From Sphingomonas sp. 28-63-12 (GTDB lineage Bacteria; Pseudomonadota; Alphaproteobacteria; Sphingomonadales; Sphingomonadaceae): DNA of 64,000 nucleotides. The number at the start of each line of letters is the position of its first letter. Position 1 is the stretch's first letter. Shown here one piece after another: positions 45,402 through 54,577 of this stretch. Below the pieces are notes generated by a model. The model was not told the DNA's origin and did no database searches. It worked only from the letters and a program-made list of their open reading frames with translations. The DNA lies in contig NCGD01000005.1 of assembly GCA_002281535.1 (NCBI GenBank), positions 1 through 64,000 on the forward strand. Reading direction: 5' to 3'. The position numbers and the translations under genes are program-made.

Positions 45402-47459
45402 ATGCGGCAGTCGTTTTTCGTTTCCCTGCTTCTCGCTACTGCCGCCATTTCCGCCACTGCCATCGCCAAAAATGCGCCTGAGCCGGCACCGGCACCGGCG
45501 CCAGTTCCCATCAGTGACGCCCCCGAAATCGGATCGTTCGGCGTTGACCTGGCCGGGATGGATCGCAGCGCGCGCCCGGGAGACGACTTCAGCAAATTCG
45601 CCGGGGGCCTGTGGGAAGCAAAAACCCAAATTCCGGCCGATAAATCGACTTACGGGATGTTCAATGCGCTGGGTGATCGGTCGCTCGAGCAGACCCGGAC
45701 AATCCTGGAGGCAGCCGCGCAGCGCCCGGGCGACAAGATCGGCGATTTCTACGCCAGCTTCATGGATGAGGCCGCGGTGGACGCGAAGGGTATCGATCCG
45801 GTCAAGCCCTGGATCGCCGCGATCCGTGCCGCCGGGGACAAGACGGCGCTGGCGGTGGAGATGGCGCAGCTCCAGCGCGTCGGCGTTGGCGGGCTGTTCC
45901 GGATGAATGTTGGCCAGGACGACAAGGCACCGGAAAATTATATCGTCGGCTTCAGCCAATCCGGGATCGGCCTGCCAGACCGCGATTATTATCTGAAAGA
46001 CGACGCCAAGCTGGCCGACACGCGCGCCAAATATCAGGCGTATCAGGTCCAGATGCTCGGGCTGGTTGGCGTTGACGATGCTGCGGCGCGCGGCGCGGCG
46101 GTCTATGCCTTTGAAAAGGCGCTGGCGACAGCACATTGGGACCGGATCGCCGCACGCGATTCAGACAAGACCTATAACAAATGGGCAGCGGCCGATTTTG
46201 CGACCAAGGCGCCGGGCTTTCCCTGGGGTGCCTATTTGCAAGCTGCCGGTAGCGCCGACCAGGCCGATTATCTGGTGGCGATGCCAAGCGCGGTGGCGGA
46301 TGAAGCCGAGGCCTTTGCCGAGGCGCCGGTGCAGGTGGTGCAGGATTTCCTGATTCTGCGGCTGATGCGCAGCTATGCCGGCTATCTCGCCAAACCGATT
46401 TATGATGCGAATTTTGCATTTTACGGCACCGTGCTGAGCGGGGCGCCGCAGCAGCAGCTGCGGTGGAAGCGCGCCGTGAGCACCGTCAGCAACGCCATGG
46501 GCGAGGCGGTGGGCGAGCAATATGTCGCGCGCTATTTCCCGCCGGCAACCAAGGCGGCTGCCGATCAATTGGTGAAGAATGTCATCGCTGCCATGGCCAG
46601 CCGGCTCGACAAGTTGAGCTGGATGGCGCCAGAGACCAAAATCAGGGCGCGGGCCAAGCTCGCCGCGTTCACGCCCAAGATCGGGTATCCGTCAAAGTGG
46701 CGCGACTATGGTGCCCTGATGGTCAGACGTGACGATCTGGTTGGCAATGTCGCTGCCGCCAATGCGTTCGAATATCAGCGCGACCTCGCCAAGCTCGGCC
46801 AGCCGATCGATCGCACCGAATGGGGCATGACCCCAATGACGGTGAACGCTTACGCTAATCCCCCAATGAACGAGATCGTATTCCCCGCCGCGATTTTGCA
46901 GCCGCCCTTTTTCGATGCCAAGGCCGATCCGGCGGTGAATTATGGCGGCATCGGCGTCGTTATTGGCCATGAGCTGAGCCATCATTTCGACGATCAGGGC
47001 CGGAAATATGATCCCACCGGCAAGCTCGCCGAATGGTGGACCGCCGAGGACGTCAAGCGGTTCACCGCGATGACTGACCGGCTCGTGAAACAATATGACG
47101 CTTATGAACCGCTCCCCGGCTTGCACATCAAGGGCGGGCTTACCCTGGGCGAGAATATGGCTGATTTGGCCGGCCTGGCGGTTGCGTATGACGCCTATCA
47201 TCGCTCACTTGGCGGCAAGCCTGCGCCGGTGATTGACGGGCTGACCGGGGACCAGCGCTTCTATCTTGGCTATGCGCAGGTGTGGCGGATCAAGTTTCGT
47301 GAACCGGCACTACGATCGCAGATTATTTCGAATGAGCATTCGCCCGGCCCGTATCGGACGATGGAGGTTCGCAATGTCGACGCCTGGTACACGGCATTTG
47401 GCGTCAAGCCCGGCCAGAAAATGTACCTCACGCCCGGCAAGCGCGTGAAGGTCTGGTAA
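45402..47459 (+). CDS. Exported M13 (neprilysin/PepO-like) metallopeptidase 1
   Basis: 685 residues from MRQSFFVSLLL (AAGGAT upstream); signal peptide to about residue 24. Typical M13: FGVDLAGMDRSARPGDDF, YYLKDDAKLA, zinc site VIGHELSHHFDDQG with the third ligand in ENMADLAG, and the substrate-binding NAYANPPMNEIVFPAAILQ (listed as NAYANPP and IVFPAAILQPPF). Probably a periplasmic oligopeptidase. A second M13 gene follows 54 bp downstream and shares a 47-bp identical tract (47211-47257). Confidence 0.95.
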   Translation: MRQSFFVSLLLATAAISATAIAKNAPEPAPAPAPVPISDAPEIGSFGVDLAGMDRSARPGDDFSKFAGGLWEAKTQIPADKSTYGMFNALGDRSLEQTRTILEAAAQRPGDKIGDFYASFMDEAAVDAKGIDPVKPWIAAIRAAGDKTALAVEMAQLQRVGVGGLFRMNVGQDDKAPENYIVGFSQSGIGLPDRDYYLKDDAKLADTRAKYQAYQVQMLGLVGVDDAAARGAAVYAFEKALATAHWDRIAARDSDKTYNKWAAADFATKAPGFPWGAYLQAAGSADQADYLVAMPSAVADEAEAFAEAPVQVVQDFLILRLMRSYAGYLAKPIYDANFAFYGTVLSGAPQQQLRWKRAVSTVSNAMGEAVGEQYVARYFPPATKAAADQLVKNVIAAMASRLDKLSWMAPETKIRARAKLAAFTPKIGYPSKWRDYGALMVRRDDLVGNVAAANAFEYQRDLAKLGQPIDRTEWGMTPMTVNAYANPPMNEIVFPAAILQPPFFDAKADPAVNYGGIGVVIGHELSHHFDDQGRKYDPTGKLAEWWTAEDVKRFTAMTDRLVKQYDAYEPLPGLHIKGGLTLGENMADLAGLAVAYDAYHRSLGGKPAPVIDGLTGDQRFYLGYAQVWRIKFREPALRSQIISNEHSPGPYRTMEVRNVDAWYTAFGVKPGQKMYLTPGKRVKVW
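47211..47257 (+). repeat. 47-bp direct repeat, copy 1
   Basis: Identical to 49317-49363 in the neighbouring paralogue. It codes for the GGKPAPVIDGLTGDQR segment; the flanking codons differ at synonymous sites on both sides (CTT/CTG before, TTC/TTT after). Confidence 0.9.
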
Positions 47460-47513
47460 AGGATCCCGGCAGGTAATGCCGGTTAGCGATATCGTAGCAT
47501 CAAGGAGAGTCCC

Positions 47514-49565
47514 ATGAAACGTTTGTCGATGTTCGCGCTGGCCTCTGCCGGCGCGCTGGCTGCCGCCCTGGCCGGTGCCGGCTATGCCCATAGCGCCACG
47601 CCGGCTGCGGCGCGCGCCGCTGCGGCCAAGCCGGAATATGGCAGTTTTGGTTTTGATACCGCCGGGATGGATGCCGCTGTGCAGCCGGGTGACGATTTCT
47701 TTGCATATGCCAATGGCACCTGGGCGAAAAACACACAAATCCCGGCCGACAAGGCAAGCTACAGTTCGTTCGATATCCTGCAGGACGTATCGCAGAAGCG
47801 GACACGCGGGTTGCTCGAAGCGGCGATGAAAAACCCGAAATCGAAGATCGGCGCCGCCTATGCGGGCTATCTTGATGCCAAGGCGATCGAGGCGAAAGGG
47901 CTCGCCCCGATCCGCCCCTGGCTCAACCAGATCAAGGCCCTCAAGACCAAACGGGGCTATGCCGCCCTGGTGGCGCAGGCCGATCGCAATGGCGTGGGCG
48001 TGCCCTTTGCCAGCGGCGTGTCACAGGATGCCAAAAACCCCGATGCCTATACGGTCAATCTGCGCCAGAGCGGGCTCGGCCTGCCCGACCGCGATTATTA
48101 TCTGAGCGACGACGCCAAGCTGGTCGCTGCGCGTACCGCCTATCAGGCCTATATTGCCCAGATGTTCACCCTGGCCGGCGAGGCCAATGCCGCCGCGCGC
48201 GCCAAGGCGGTCGTTGCATTCGAAACCGGGATCGCCCAGGCGCACTGGACCCGGATCGAAAGCCGCGATGCCGACAAGACCTATAACAAGATGGGCGTCG
48301 CCGATCTGGAGAAAATGGCGCCCGGCTTTGACTTTGCCGGCTATTTCAAGGGCGTTGGTACGCCCGTCGACACCGTCATCGTCGGCCAGCCGACCGCGAT
48401 CGCCAAGATGGCGGCACTGATCGAGTCGACGCCGCTTGGCGTGCTCAAGGATCAGCTGTTGATCCGGTCGTTCGATGGCTTTGCCGATGTGCTGCCCAAG
48501 AAGTTCGACGATGCCCGCTTTGCCATGTTCGGCACCGTGCTGGGCGGCACGCCCGAGCAGCAGGCGCGCTGGAAGCGGGCCGTGACCTGGACATCGGGCG
48601 CGATCACCGATGATGTTTCGAAAATCTATGTTGCACGCTATTTCCCGCCGGCGACCAAGGCGGCCGTCGATCAGCTCGTCAAGAATATCATCGCGGCGAT
48701 GAACGCGCGGCTCGACAATCTCGAATGGATGTCGGCCGAGACCAAGGTAAAGGCGCATGCCAAGCTCGCTGCCTTTGTGCCGCGGATCGGCTATCCCGAT
48801 AAATGGCGGGACTATCGGGCGCTGATGATCAAGCCGGGTGACGCCTTCGGGAACAAGCTGCGCGCCAATCAATGGGCGCACGACTATAACAGCAACAAGC
48901 TCGGCAAGCCGATCTACCGCTGGGAATGGGGGCTGGCGCCGATGACGGTCAACGCCCAGGCCAATCCGACGCTGGTGGCGATCACTTTTCCGGCGGCGAT
49001 CCTGCAGCCGCCCTTCTTCGATCCCAAGGCTGATCCGGCGATGAATTATGGCGGCATCGGTGCCGTGATCGGCCATGAAATGAGCCATCATTTCGATGAT
49101 CAGGGATCCAAATTCGACGCCAAGGGCCGGTTGACCCAGTGGTGGACCGATGCCGATATCGCTGCGTTCAAGGCACGCACCGCCAAGCTTGTCGCACAGT
49201 TCGATGCCTATGAGCCGCTGCCGGGCTTTCATGTGAAGGGCGGGCTCACTCTGGGCGAGAATACCGCTGATCTCGCGGGTCTTTCGGCCGCGATCGATGC
49301 CTATCACGCCTCGCTGGGCGGCAAGCCTGCGCCGGTGATTGACGGGCTGACCGGGGACCAGCGTTTCTATCTCGGCTACGCTCAGGTGTGGCGCCGCAAG
49401 CACCGTGAGGCTGATCTGCGCAATCGCCTGCTCACCGATCCGCACGCACCCGGCGAGCAACGCGCCTGGATCGTGCGCAATCTCGATCCCTGGTACGCCG
49501 CCTTTGCCCCAAAGGAAGGCCAGAAGCTGGTGTTGAAGCCCGAAGATCGCGTCCGGATCTGGTAG
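47514..49565 (+). CDS. Exported M13 (neprilysin/PepO-like) metallopeptidase 2
   Basis: 683 residues with AAGGAG upstream and a signal peptide to about residue 26. Same plan as the upstream gene: FGFDTAGMDAAVQPGDDFF, YYLSDDAKLV, zinc site VIGHEMSHHFDDQG, third ligand Glu in ENTADLAG and NAQANPT. The paralogues differ throughout, so the duplication is not recent, apart from the 47-bp identical tract. cckA follows almost immediately, so readthrough is likely. Confidence 0.95.
   Translation: MKRLSMFALASAGALAAALAGAGYAHSATPAAARAAAAKPEYGSFGFDTAGMDAAVQPGDDFFAYANGTWAKNTQIPADKASYSSFDILQDVSQKRTRGLLEAAMKNPKSKIGAAYAGYLDAKAIEAKGLAPIRPWLNQIKALKTKRGYAALVAQADRNGVGVPFASGVSQDAKNPDAYTVNLRQSGLGLPDRDYYLSDDAKLVAARTAYQAYIAQMFTLAGEANAAARAKAVVAFETGIAQAHWTRIESRDADKTYNKMGVADLEKMAPGFDFAGYFKGVGTPVDTVIVGQPTAIAKMAALIESTPLGVLKDQLLIRSFDGFADVLPKKFDDARFAMFGTVLGGTPEQQARWKRAVTWTSGAITDDVSKIYVARYFPPATKAAVDQLVKNIIAAMNARLDNLEWMSAETKVKAHAKLAAFVPRIGYPDKWRDYRALMIKPGDAFGNKLRANQWAHDYNSNKLGKPIYRWEWGLAPMTVNAQANPTLVAITFPAAILQPPFFDPKADPAMNYGGIGAVIGHEMSHHFDDQGSKFDAKGRLTQWWTDADIAAFKARTAKLVAQFDAYEPLPGFHVKGGLTLGENTADLAGLSAAIDAYHASLGGKPAPVIDGLTGDQRFYLGYAQVWRRKHREADLRNRLLTDPHAPGEQRAWIVRNLDPWYAAFAPKEGQKLVLKPEDRVRIW
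49317..49363 (+). repeat. 47-bp direct repeat, copy 2
   Basis: Identical to 47211-47257, 2,106 bp apart. Recombination between the copies would delete the intervening sequence and fuse the two peptidase genes in frame. Confidence 0.9.
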
Positions 49566-49602
49566 CCGCTTGACGGTCGCGTGGACGAGGCCAAAAGGGG
49601 GC

Positions 49603-51996
49603 ATGGCCAGCCTTCCTGCACCGTCCGCGCCGATCCGCCGCCCCGCCCGTATGGCGGCGCTGGTCGCGTTGGTGTGCGGCCTGCTTGCCGCTGTGCTGAT
49701 TCTTGCGGTGATCGGTGATCCGGTGATGGCAGCGGGCTTTCTGGCTGCTGCGATCGTCCTGGCCGGCGCCGCGATCGGCATTCGGGCGATGATCGCACCG
49801 GCCGCCGCGATCCCGCTCGATACTGACTGGTCGGTCGCCCGCGCCCTGGCGGCGGCGAGCAACGATGCGATCGCGGTGACCGATCGGGCCGGCCGGCTGA
49901 TTTGCGCCAATGATCGCTATCAGGCCGTCTTTAGCGGCTTCCCAACGCCCCCCAATCTACCGGTCAGCGATACGGTGATCGCCGCGCTGGCCAATGCCGG
50001 GCGGGCTGCCTGGCGTGACGGCGCGGCCAGACTGGATCGGCTGATGCTTGAGGCAGGGCCGATGGCGGCGCAGATCGCGCGCGCCGGCGAGGCCGAGGAT
50101 ATGCTCGTCTGGCGCTTTGCCGGCGCGCAGGGGGCCGACCTGGCGGCGACGGTCGAGACGATGATCGGCGGCGCAATCGGCAATCGGATGGCCGCTGCCG
50201 GGATCATGACCGCGCTGATTACCGCCGATGGCCGTATCCGCGCCGCCAACCGCGTTTTTCGGCTGCGAGCGATGGGCCATGAAGAGGGGGCGATCGCCGG
50301 GCGGGATTTCGCCCGCTTTCTGATCACCGATAGCCAGGGCATGGTTCGCTTTGAGCGCGAGGGGTTGGGCGGCACGCCGCTGCGCGTGGTGCAAATCCCG
50401 TTTATCGAGGGCGATGATGCGCCGCTGCTGGTGGCGCTGCTCGATGAAGAAGAATCGACCGGTCCGGCGATCGGCGCCAGCGCCTCCGCCCATGTTCGCA
50501 GCCTGGTGTCGCTGATGCCGTTCGGGATCGCGCTGATCGATCGTGAGGGGCGCTTCCTCCAGATGAACGACGCGTTCGTGCGCGCGGCCGATGTCGATCC
50601 CGCCGCGCCGCCGCTTTATCCCGGCGATCTGGTTGTCCGCGAAGACAAGGCGGCAGTGGCCGATGCCGTTCGGCGCTTTGCCGGGGGCGCAACCCATAGC
50701 GCGGACATGGCGGTGAGGCTGCGCGATCGCCCCGATGAGCCGGTCGCGCTCTCGATTGCCGGTGCGCGCGGGCTGGGCGAGGCAGCCGTGCTGATGAGCC
50801 TGAAGGACAATGGCGAGGAAACGAGGCTGAAGCGCGAGGTGGCCCAGGCGACCAAGATGCAGGCGGTGGGGCAGCTCGCCGGCGGTGTCGCGCATGATTT
50901 CAACAATATCCTGACGGCGATCATCGGGCATTGCGACCTGATGCTGATGCGTCATTCGCCCGGCGACAGCGATTATGACGACATCCAGCAGATCCGCGCC
51001 AATTCGAACCGCGCGGCAAGCCTGACCCGGCAATTGCTGGCCTTTTCCCGCCAGCAGACGCTCCGCCCGCAGATATTGCAGCTGCCCGATGTGATTTCCG
51101 AAGTCTCAAACCTGCTCAAGCGGCTGCTTGGCGAGACGGTGACATTGACGGTCAAGCATGGCCGCAATCTTGGGCCGGTTCGCGCCGATCCGGGACAGCT
51201 TGAACAGGTTGTGATGAACCTGGCGGTCAATGCCCGCGACGCGATGCTGGCCAAGAGCGGGCAGGGCGGTGGCACCCTGACGATCCAGACCATGGCTGTC
51301 CCCGCCGCAGACGTCCGAAAAATGGGGTCCGACATCCTGCCGGTGGCCGATTACACGGCAATCAGGATATCCGATACCGGCACCGGCATCCCGCCCGAGG
51401 TGCTGCCCAAGATCTTCGAGCCCTTCTTTACCACCAAGGAGATCGGCAAGGGCACGGGGCTTGGCCTGTCGACCGTCTATGGCATCGTCAAACAATCGGG
51501 TGGCTATATCTTTGCCGATTCCAAGCCGGGGCAGGGGGCGGTGTTCACCATCTATCTGCCGGTCCACACCGCGACCGTCGCGCCCAAGCCGGCAAGCCCT
51601 GCCCCCAAGGTGAAGCAGGGCGAGCTGTGGGGCAGCGGGACGATCCTGATCGTCGAGGATGAAGACATGGTACGTGCCGTCGCCGAGCGCGCGCTGACGC
51701 GGCAGGGCTATACCGTGCTGACTGCCGAACACGGCGAGGCCGCATTGGAATTGCTTGTCACCCATCCGCGTCCCGATCTGCTGATTTCTGACGTGGTGAT
51801 GCCGATGATGGACGGGCCGACGATGGTGCGTCATGTGAGGCAGCAATATCCCGATCTGCCGATCCTGTTCATGTCGGGCTATGCCGAAGAACAGCTTCGC
51901 AAATCGATCGACCTCGACAATGTGGCCTTTATCGCCAAGCCATTTTCTGTGCAGCAACTGGCCGAGGCAGTTCGGGACACGCTGGCCGCGAAATGA
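49603..51996 (+). CDS. cckA: Cell-cycle hybrid histidine kinase CckA
   Basis: Hybrid kinase that phosphorylates CtrA and CpdR through ChpT. 797 residues from ATG 49603 (TTG 49570 is an alternative start). Two N-terminal membrane helices (about 20-70), PAS-like regions, then the H box LAGGVAHDFNNILTAIIGHC, which is distinctive for CckA (His431), an N box (MNLAVNARDAM), GTGIPPEVLPKIFEPFFTTK and GKGTGLGLSTVYGIVK. The receiver domain (from about residue 680) has VEDED and the phospho-Asp in ISDVVMPMMDG. The stop overlaps the possible ATG of the downstream receiver gene (ATGA). Confidence 0.93.
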   Translation: MASLPAPSAPIRRPARMAALVALVCGLLAAVLILAVIGDPVMAAGFLAAAIVLAGAAIGIRAMIAPAAAIPLDTDWSVARALAAASNDAIAVTDRAGRLICANDRYQAVFSGFPTPPNLPVSDTVIAALANAGRAAWRDGAARLDRLMLEAGPMAAQIARAGEAEDMLVWRFAGAQGADLAATVETMIGGAIGNRMAAAGIMTALITADGRIRAANRVFRLRAMGHEEGAIAGRDFARFLITDSQGMVRFEREGLGGTPLRVVQIPFIEGDDAPLLVALLDEEESTGPAIGASASAHVRSLVSLMPFGIALIDREGRFLQMNDAFVRAADVDPAAPPLYPGDLVVREDKAAVADAVRRFAGGATHSADMAVRLRDRPDEPVALSIAGARGLGEAAVLMSLKDNGEETRLKREVAQATKMQAVGQLAGGVAHDFNNILTAIIGHCDLMLMRHSPGDSDYDDIQQIRANSNRAASLTRQLLAFSRQQTLRPQILQLPDVISEVSNLLKRLLGETVTLTVKHGRNLGPVRADPGQLEQVVMNLAVNARDAMLAKSGQGGGTLTIQTMAVPAADVRKMGSDILPVADYTAIRISDTGTGIPPEVLPKIFEPFFTTKEIGKGTGLGLSTVYGIVKQSGGYIFADSKPGQGAVFTIYLPVHTATVAPKPASPAPKVKQGELWGSGTILIVEDEDMVRAVAERALTRQGYTVLTAEHGEAALELLVTHPRPDLLISDVVMPMMDGPTMVRHVRQQYPDLPILFMSGYAEEQLRKSIDLDNVAFIAKPFSVQQLAEAVRDTLAAK

Positions 51997-52037
51997 CGCT
52001 TGGCGGCGCGCGCTATCTGGGCTTTAAGCGGTGTAAT

Positions 52038-52388
52038 ATGCCCGCCAACACTATTCTCATTGTCGAAGACGAACCGCTGATTGCGATGATGCTCGAGGAT
52101 TTTCTCGACATCCTCGGCAAAAAAGTGATCGGCCCGGTCGATTGTACCGAAGACGGCCTGGCGGCAATCGCGGCCGGTGGGATTGATGCCGCGATCCTCG
52201 ACATCAACCTGCGCGGTGGTGAAACCAGCTGGTTGCTGGCGGACGCACTTGCCGAAGCGGGCGTGCCATTCGTCTTTGCGAGCGGCGGCAGCGGCAGTGA
52301 TATTGCCGATCGGTTTCGCGACCGACCCCTGCTTTCGAAGCCGTTTACGATGGACGCGGTTGAGCTGGCGCTGGCGGCCCTGGCCTGA
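52038..52388 (+). CDS. Single-domain response regulator
   Basis: 116 residues, only a receiver: TILIVEDEPLIAMMLEDF, phospho-acceptor Asp in AILDINLRGG, and LSKPFTMDAV with the conserved Lys-Pro. ATG 52038 gives the normal receiver start; ATG 51993 overlaps the cckA stop (ATGA) and would add 15 residues without family resemblance. No output domain, so it would act by protein-protein contact or as a phosphate sink. Being next to cckA suggests the same pathway, but it is not clearly CpdR or DivK. Confidence 0.85.
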   Translation: MPANTILIVEDEPLIAMMLEDFLDILGKKVIGPVDCTEDGLAAIAAGGIDAAILDINLRGGETSWLLADALAEAGVPFVFASGGSGSDIADRFRDRPLLSKPFTMDAVELALAALA

Positions 52389-52399
52389 TCAGGCTCCCC

Positions 52400-52918
52400 T
52401 CAGGCCGTTCGTTCAGGGACGGCGGCGGCATCATCGGCCAGCGTTGCCGGCGGTGCCACAGCTTCCCAGGGAAACACGAACCAGTCCTTGGTGATTGAAC
52501 GGTCGATCGCTTCGGCGCGATACTCGACCTGCTGGCTCGACCGGCAATTGTCGAGCAACGTCGCGAAGCGGATGGTGCCGGCAACCGCGCCCTGATCGGC
52601 CAGAATCGCGCGCAGTCGTCCGATCGTGCCGCCGGTATCGTTGATATCATCGACAAACAGCAGCCGATCGCCGCTGCGCGTGCGCGCTGCCAGCTTGGCG
52701 AGCGCCGCACCGGCAAATTCCTCCACCTGGCTGGAATAGTCGACCGACAGCATCGGCAGACCAGTGGCGTGGCTGAGAAAGGTTGCCGGCACCAGACCGC
52801 CGCGCCCAATCCCGATCAGATAGGATGGCGTCCAGCCATCGGCACCGATCTGTTCGGCAAGCGCCAGGACCTGCGTTACGAAATCTTCGTGGCGGATGGT
52901 GGTGAAGACCGGCATCAT
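52400..52918 (-). CDS. Purine phosphoribosyltransferase
   Basis: 172 residues with the type I PRTase fold: GIGRGGLVPA, the PRPP-binding motif LLFVDDINDTGGTI, and PWEA near the end as in Gpt/xanthine-guanine enzymes. It transfers phosphoribosyl from PRPP to a purine base; the neighbour suggests hypoxanthine, xanthine or guanine. The start overlaps the adenine deaminase stop (ATGA), so deamination and salvage are encoded together. Confidence 0.85.
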   Translation of the reverse strand: MMPVFTTIRHEDFVTQVLALAEQIGADGWTPSYLIGIGRGGLVPATFLSHATGLPMLSVDYSSQVEEFAGAALAKLAARTRSGDRLLFVDDINDTGGTIGRLRAILADQGAVAGTIRFATLLDNCRSSQQVEYRAEAIDRSITKDWFVFPWEAVAPPATLADDAAAVPERTA

Positions 52919-53928
52919 GCTGCGGCCACAAAGGCATCGAGCCGGGCCAGATGCCCCGCAACCGCATCCAGCGGCAGGAAAGATCCCAGGAAGGAATTGC
53001 GGGCGAGCAAGTGAAGGTCTGTGCGTGACAGATTGCGGCCCGTGGCGGCAGCGCGATAATTATCGGCGATATAGCCGCCGAAATACGCCGGATCATCGGA
53101 ATTGATCGTCGCGCGCAGGCCGGCCTTGAGCATCTGATCGATCGGATGCGCGGCCATGTCCGGTACCACGCACAGTTTCAGGTTAGAGAGCGGACAGACA
53201 GTGAGCGTCATCCCTTCGCGCGCCAGCCGTGCGGTCAGCAACGGGTCTTCGAGCGCGCGGTTGCCATGATCGAGGCGGTCGATGCCGAGCAGATCGAGCG
53301 CCTGCCAGACATAATCGGGCGGGCCTTCCTCGCCGGCATGGGCGACCCGCTTCAGCCCCAGCGCCCCGGCTGTGGCAAAGACCCGGGCGAATTTCTCAGG
53401 TGGGTGGCCGACTTCTGACGAATCGAGACCGACGCCGGCGATTCGGTCTAGCCAGGGATCGGCGGCCTTCAAGGTCGCGATTGCCGCTTCCTCATCGAGA
53501 TGGCGAAGAAAGCAAAGGATGAGCTGGGCGCTCAGCGCATGCTTGGCCTGGGCGGCGGCCATCCCGGAAAGCAGGCCGTCGGCAACGACCTGAAAGGGGA
53601 TGCCGCGATCGGTGTGCGTCTGCGGATCGAAGAAGATTTCGGCATGGACGACGCCGTCGGCGGCTGCCCGATCGAAATAGGCAAGCGCGAGATCGTGGAA
53701 ATCCTGCTCGGTGCGCAGCACGTCGGCACCGGCATAATAAATATCGAGAAAGTCCTGCAGCCGCGCGAAATCATAGGCGGCGCGAATTTCTTCGACCGTC
53801 GCGAAGGGGATGCTCACCCGGTTGCGCTGGGCGAGCGCCATCATCAGCTCGGGCTCCAGACTGCCCTCGATATGCAAGTGGAGTTCGGCCTTGGGCAAGC
53901 CGGTGATGAAGCTGTCGACATTGATCAT
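52915..53928 (-). CDS. Adenine deaminase (adenosine-deaminase-like family)
   Basis: 337 residues from MINVDSFITGLPKAELHLHI. Metal ligands: HLHIEGS (two His), HAGEEG (His and Glu), and NSDDPAYFGGY (Asp). The stretches FLDIYYAGADVLRTEQDF and GVVHAEIFFDPQTHTDRGI are those of the adenine deaminase type 2 group (EC 3.5.4.2) rather than true adenosine deaminases. It would give hypoxanthine for the coupled phosphoribosyltransferase. The longer frame to 54243 crosses the divergent gene and is rejected. Confidence 0.85.
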   Translation of the reverse strand: MINVDSFITGLPKAELHLHIEGSLEPELMMALAQRNRVSIPFATVEEIRAAYDFARLQDFLDIYYAGADVLRTEQDFHDLALAYFDRAAADGVVHAEIFFDPQTHTDRGIPFQVVADGLLSGMAAAQAKHALSAQLILCFLRHLDEEAAIATLKAADPWLDRIAGVGLDSSEVGHPPEKFARVFATAGALGLKRVAHAGEEGPPDYVWQALDLLGIDRLDHGNRALEDPLLTARLAREGMTLTVCPLSNLKLCVVPDMAAHPIDQMLKAGLRATINSDDPAYFGGYIADNYRAAATGRNLSRTDLHLLARNSFLGSFLPLDAVAGHLARLDAFVAAA

Positions 53929-54061
53929 GCGGCACCATCGCCAATGTGGCCGTGCAGGGCAAGCCGACGTTGGCCTTAGCGTGTCGATCGCGCGGTGAAT
54001 CTGATTGTAGCGTTCGCTACATTTGTTTAGGATGCGTGCTGAACCAACAGGAGACTGACCG

Positions 54062-54481
54062 ATGACCCGACTTTCATCGCCCGCCGCTTCCCCCTCGATC
54101 ACCTGGCGCCAGTTGGCGATCCTGATGGCCTTTGGCGCCCTGTTCTGGTTCATCGCGGCGATGATGTTGCGCGCCCTGGGACCGATGGGGGCGCTTGACG
54201 GATCAGCGCGGGCGATCACCTTTGCCCTCGTTATCCCGGGCACTTATCCGTTTGCGTTGCTGATCAGGCGCGCGGCTGGGCTGGTTGGCGATCAGATAAT
54301 TGTCGGCGTTGGCGCCATCACCCTGGTCGCCAGTTTCCTCGATGGCGTCGCGCTATCCTGGTTTCCGGCGATTTATGGCGATTCGCCGCAACAGCTCGCT
54401 GCATCGGGGGCAACGATCCTGTGGGGCGTGTTTGCAGGGCTGGTGATCGCTTTTCCGATGGCCTGGACTGACCGGCGGTAA
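54062..54481 (+). CDS. Small four-helix membrane protein (DUF5367-like)
   Basis: 139 residues with four hydrophobic helices (QLAILMAFGALFWFIAAMM, a second in AITFALVIPGTYPFALLI, a third in DQIIVGVGAITLVASFLDGV, a fourth in LWGVFAGLVIAFPMAW). The pattern suggests DUF5367, but I am not sure. AGGAG stands before the ATG. Divergent from adenine deaminase and upstream of recA on the same strand. Confidence 0.7.
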   Translation: MTRLSSPAASPSITWRQLAILMAFGALFWFIAAMMLRALGPMGALDGSARAITFALVIPGTYPFALLIRRAAGLVGDQIIVGVGAITLVASFLDGVALSWFPAIYGDSPQQLAASGATILWGVFAGLVIAFPMAWTDRR

Positions 54482-54487
54482 ATTTTT

Positions 54488-54525
54488 GTTCCCCTCTTGT
54501 TCGATGGGAACATTTGCGGTACGAA
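54488..54525 (+). promoter_or_regulatory. recA promoter with SOS (LexA) box
   Basis: GTTC-N7-GTTC at 54488-54502 is the alphaproteobacterial LexA site. Its right half overlaps TTGTTC (54497-54502), a good -35, which is 17 bp from TACGAA (54520-54525) as -10. LexA bound there would block RNA polymerase. TGTTC-N5-GAACA (54498-54512), a dyad, overlaps the same place. Confidence 0.85.
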
Positions 54526-54577
54526 GCTGTCACGCATTGCCCATCCGGCATGTTCGGTTTAGCGACGGAGGCTTCCA

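Noticed and set aside
48021-49910. 629-codon open frame on the minus strand
   Set aside because: Antisense to the second M13 peptidase and the start of cckA; composition typical of a shadow frame.
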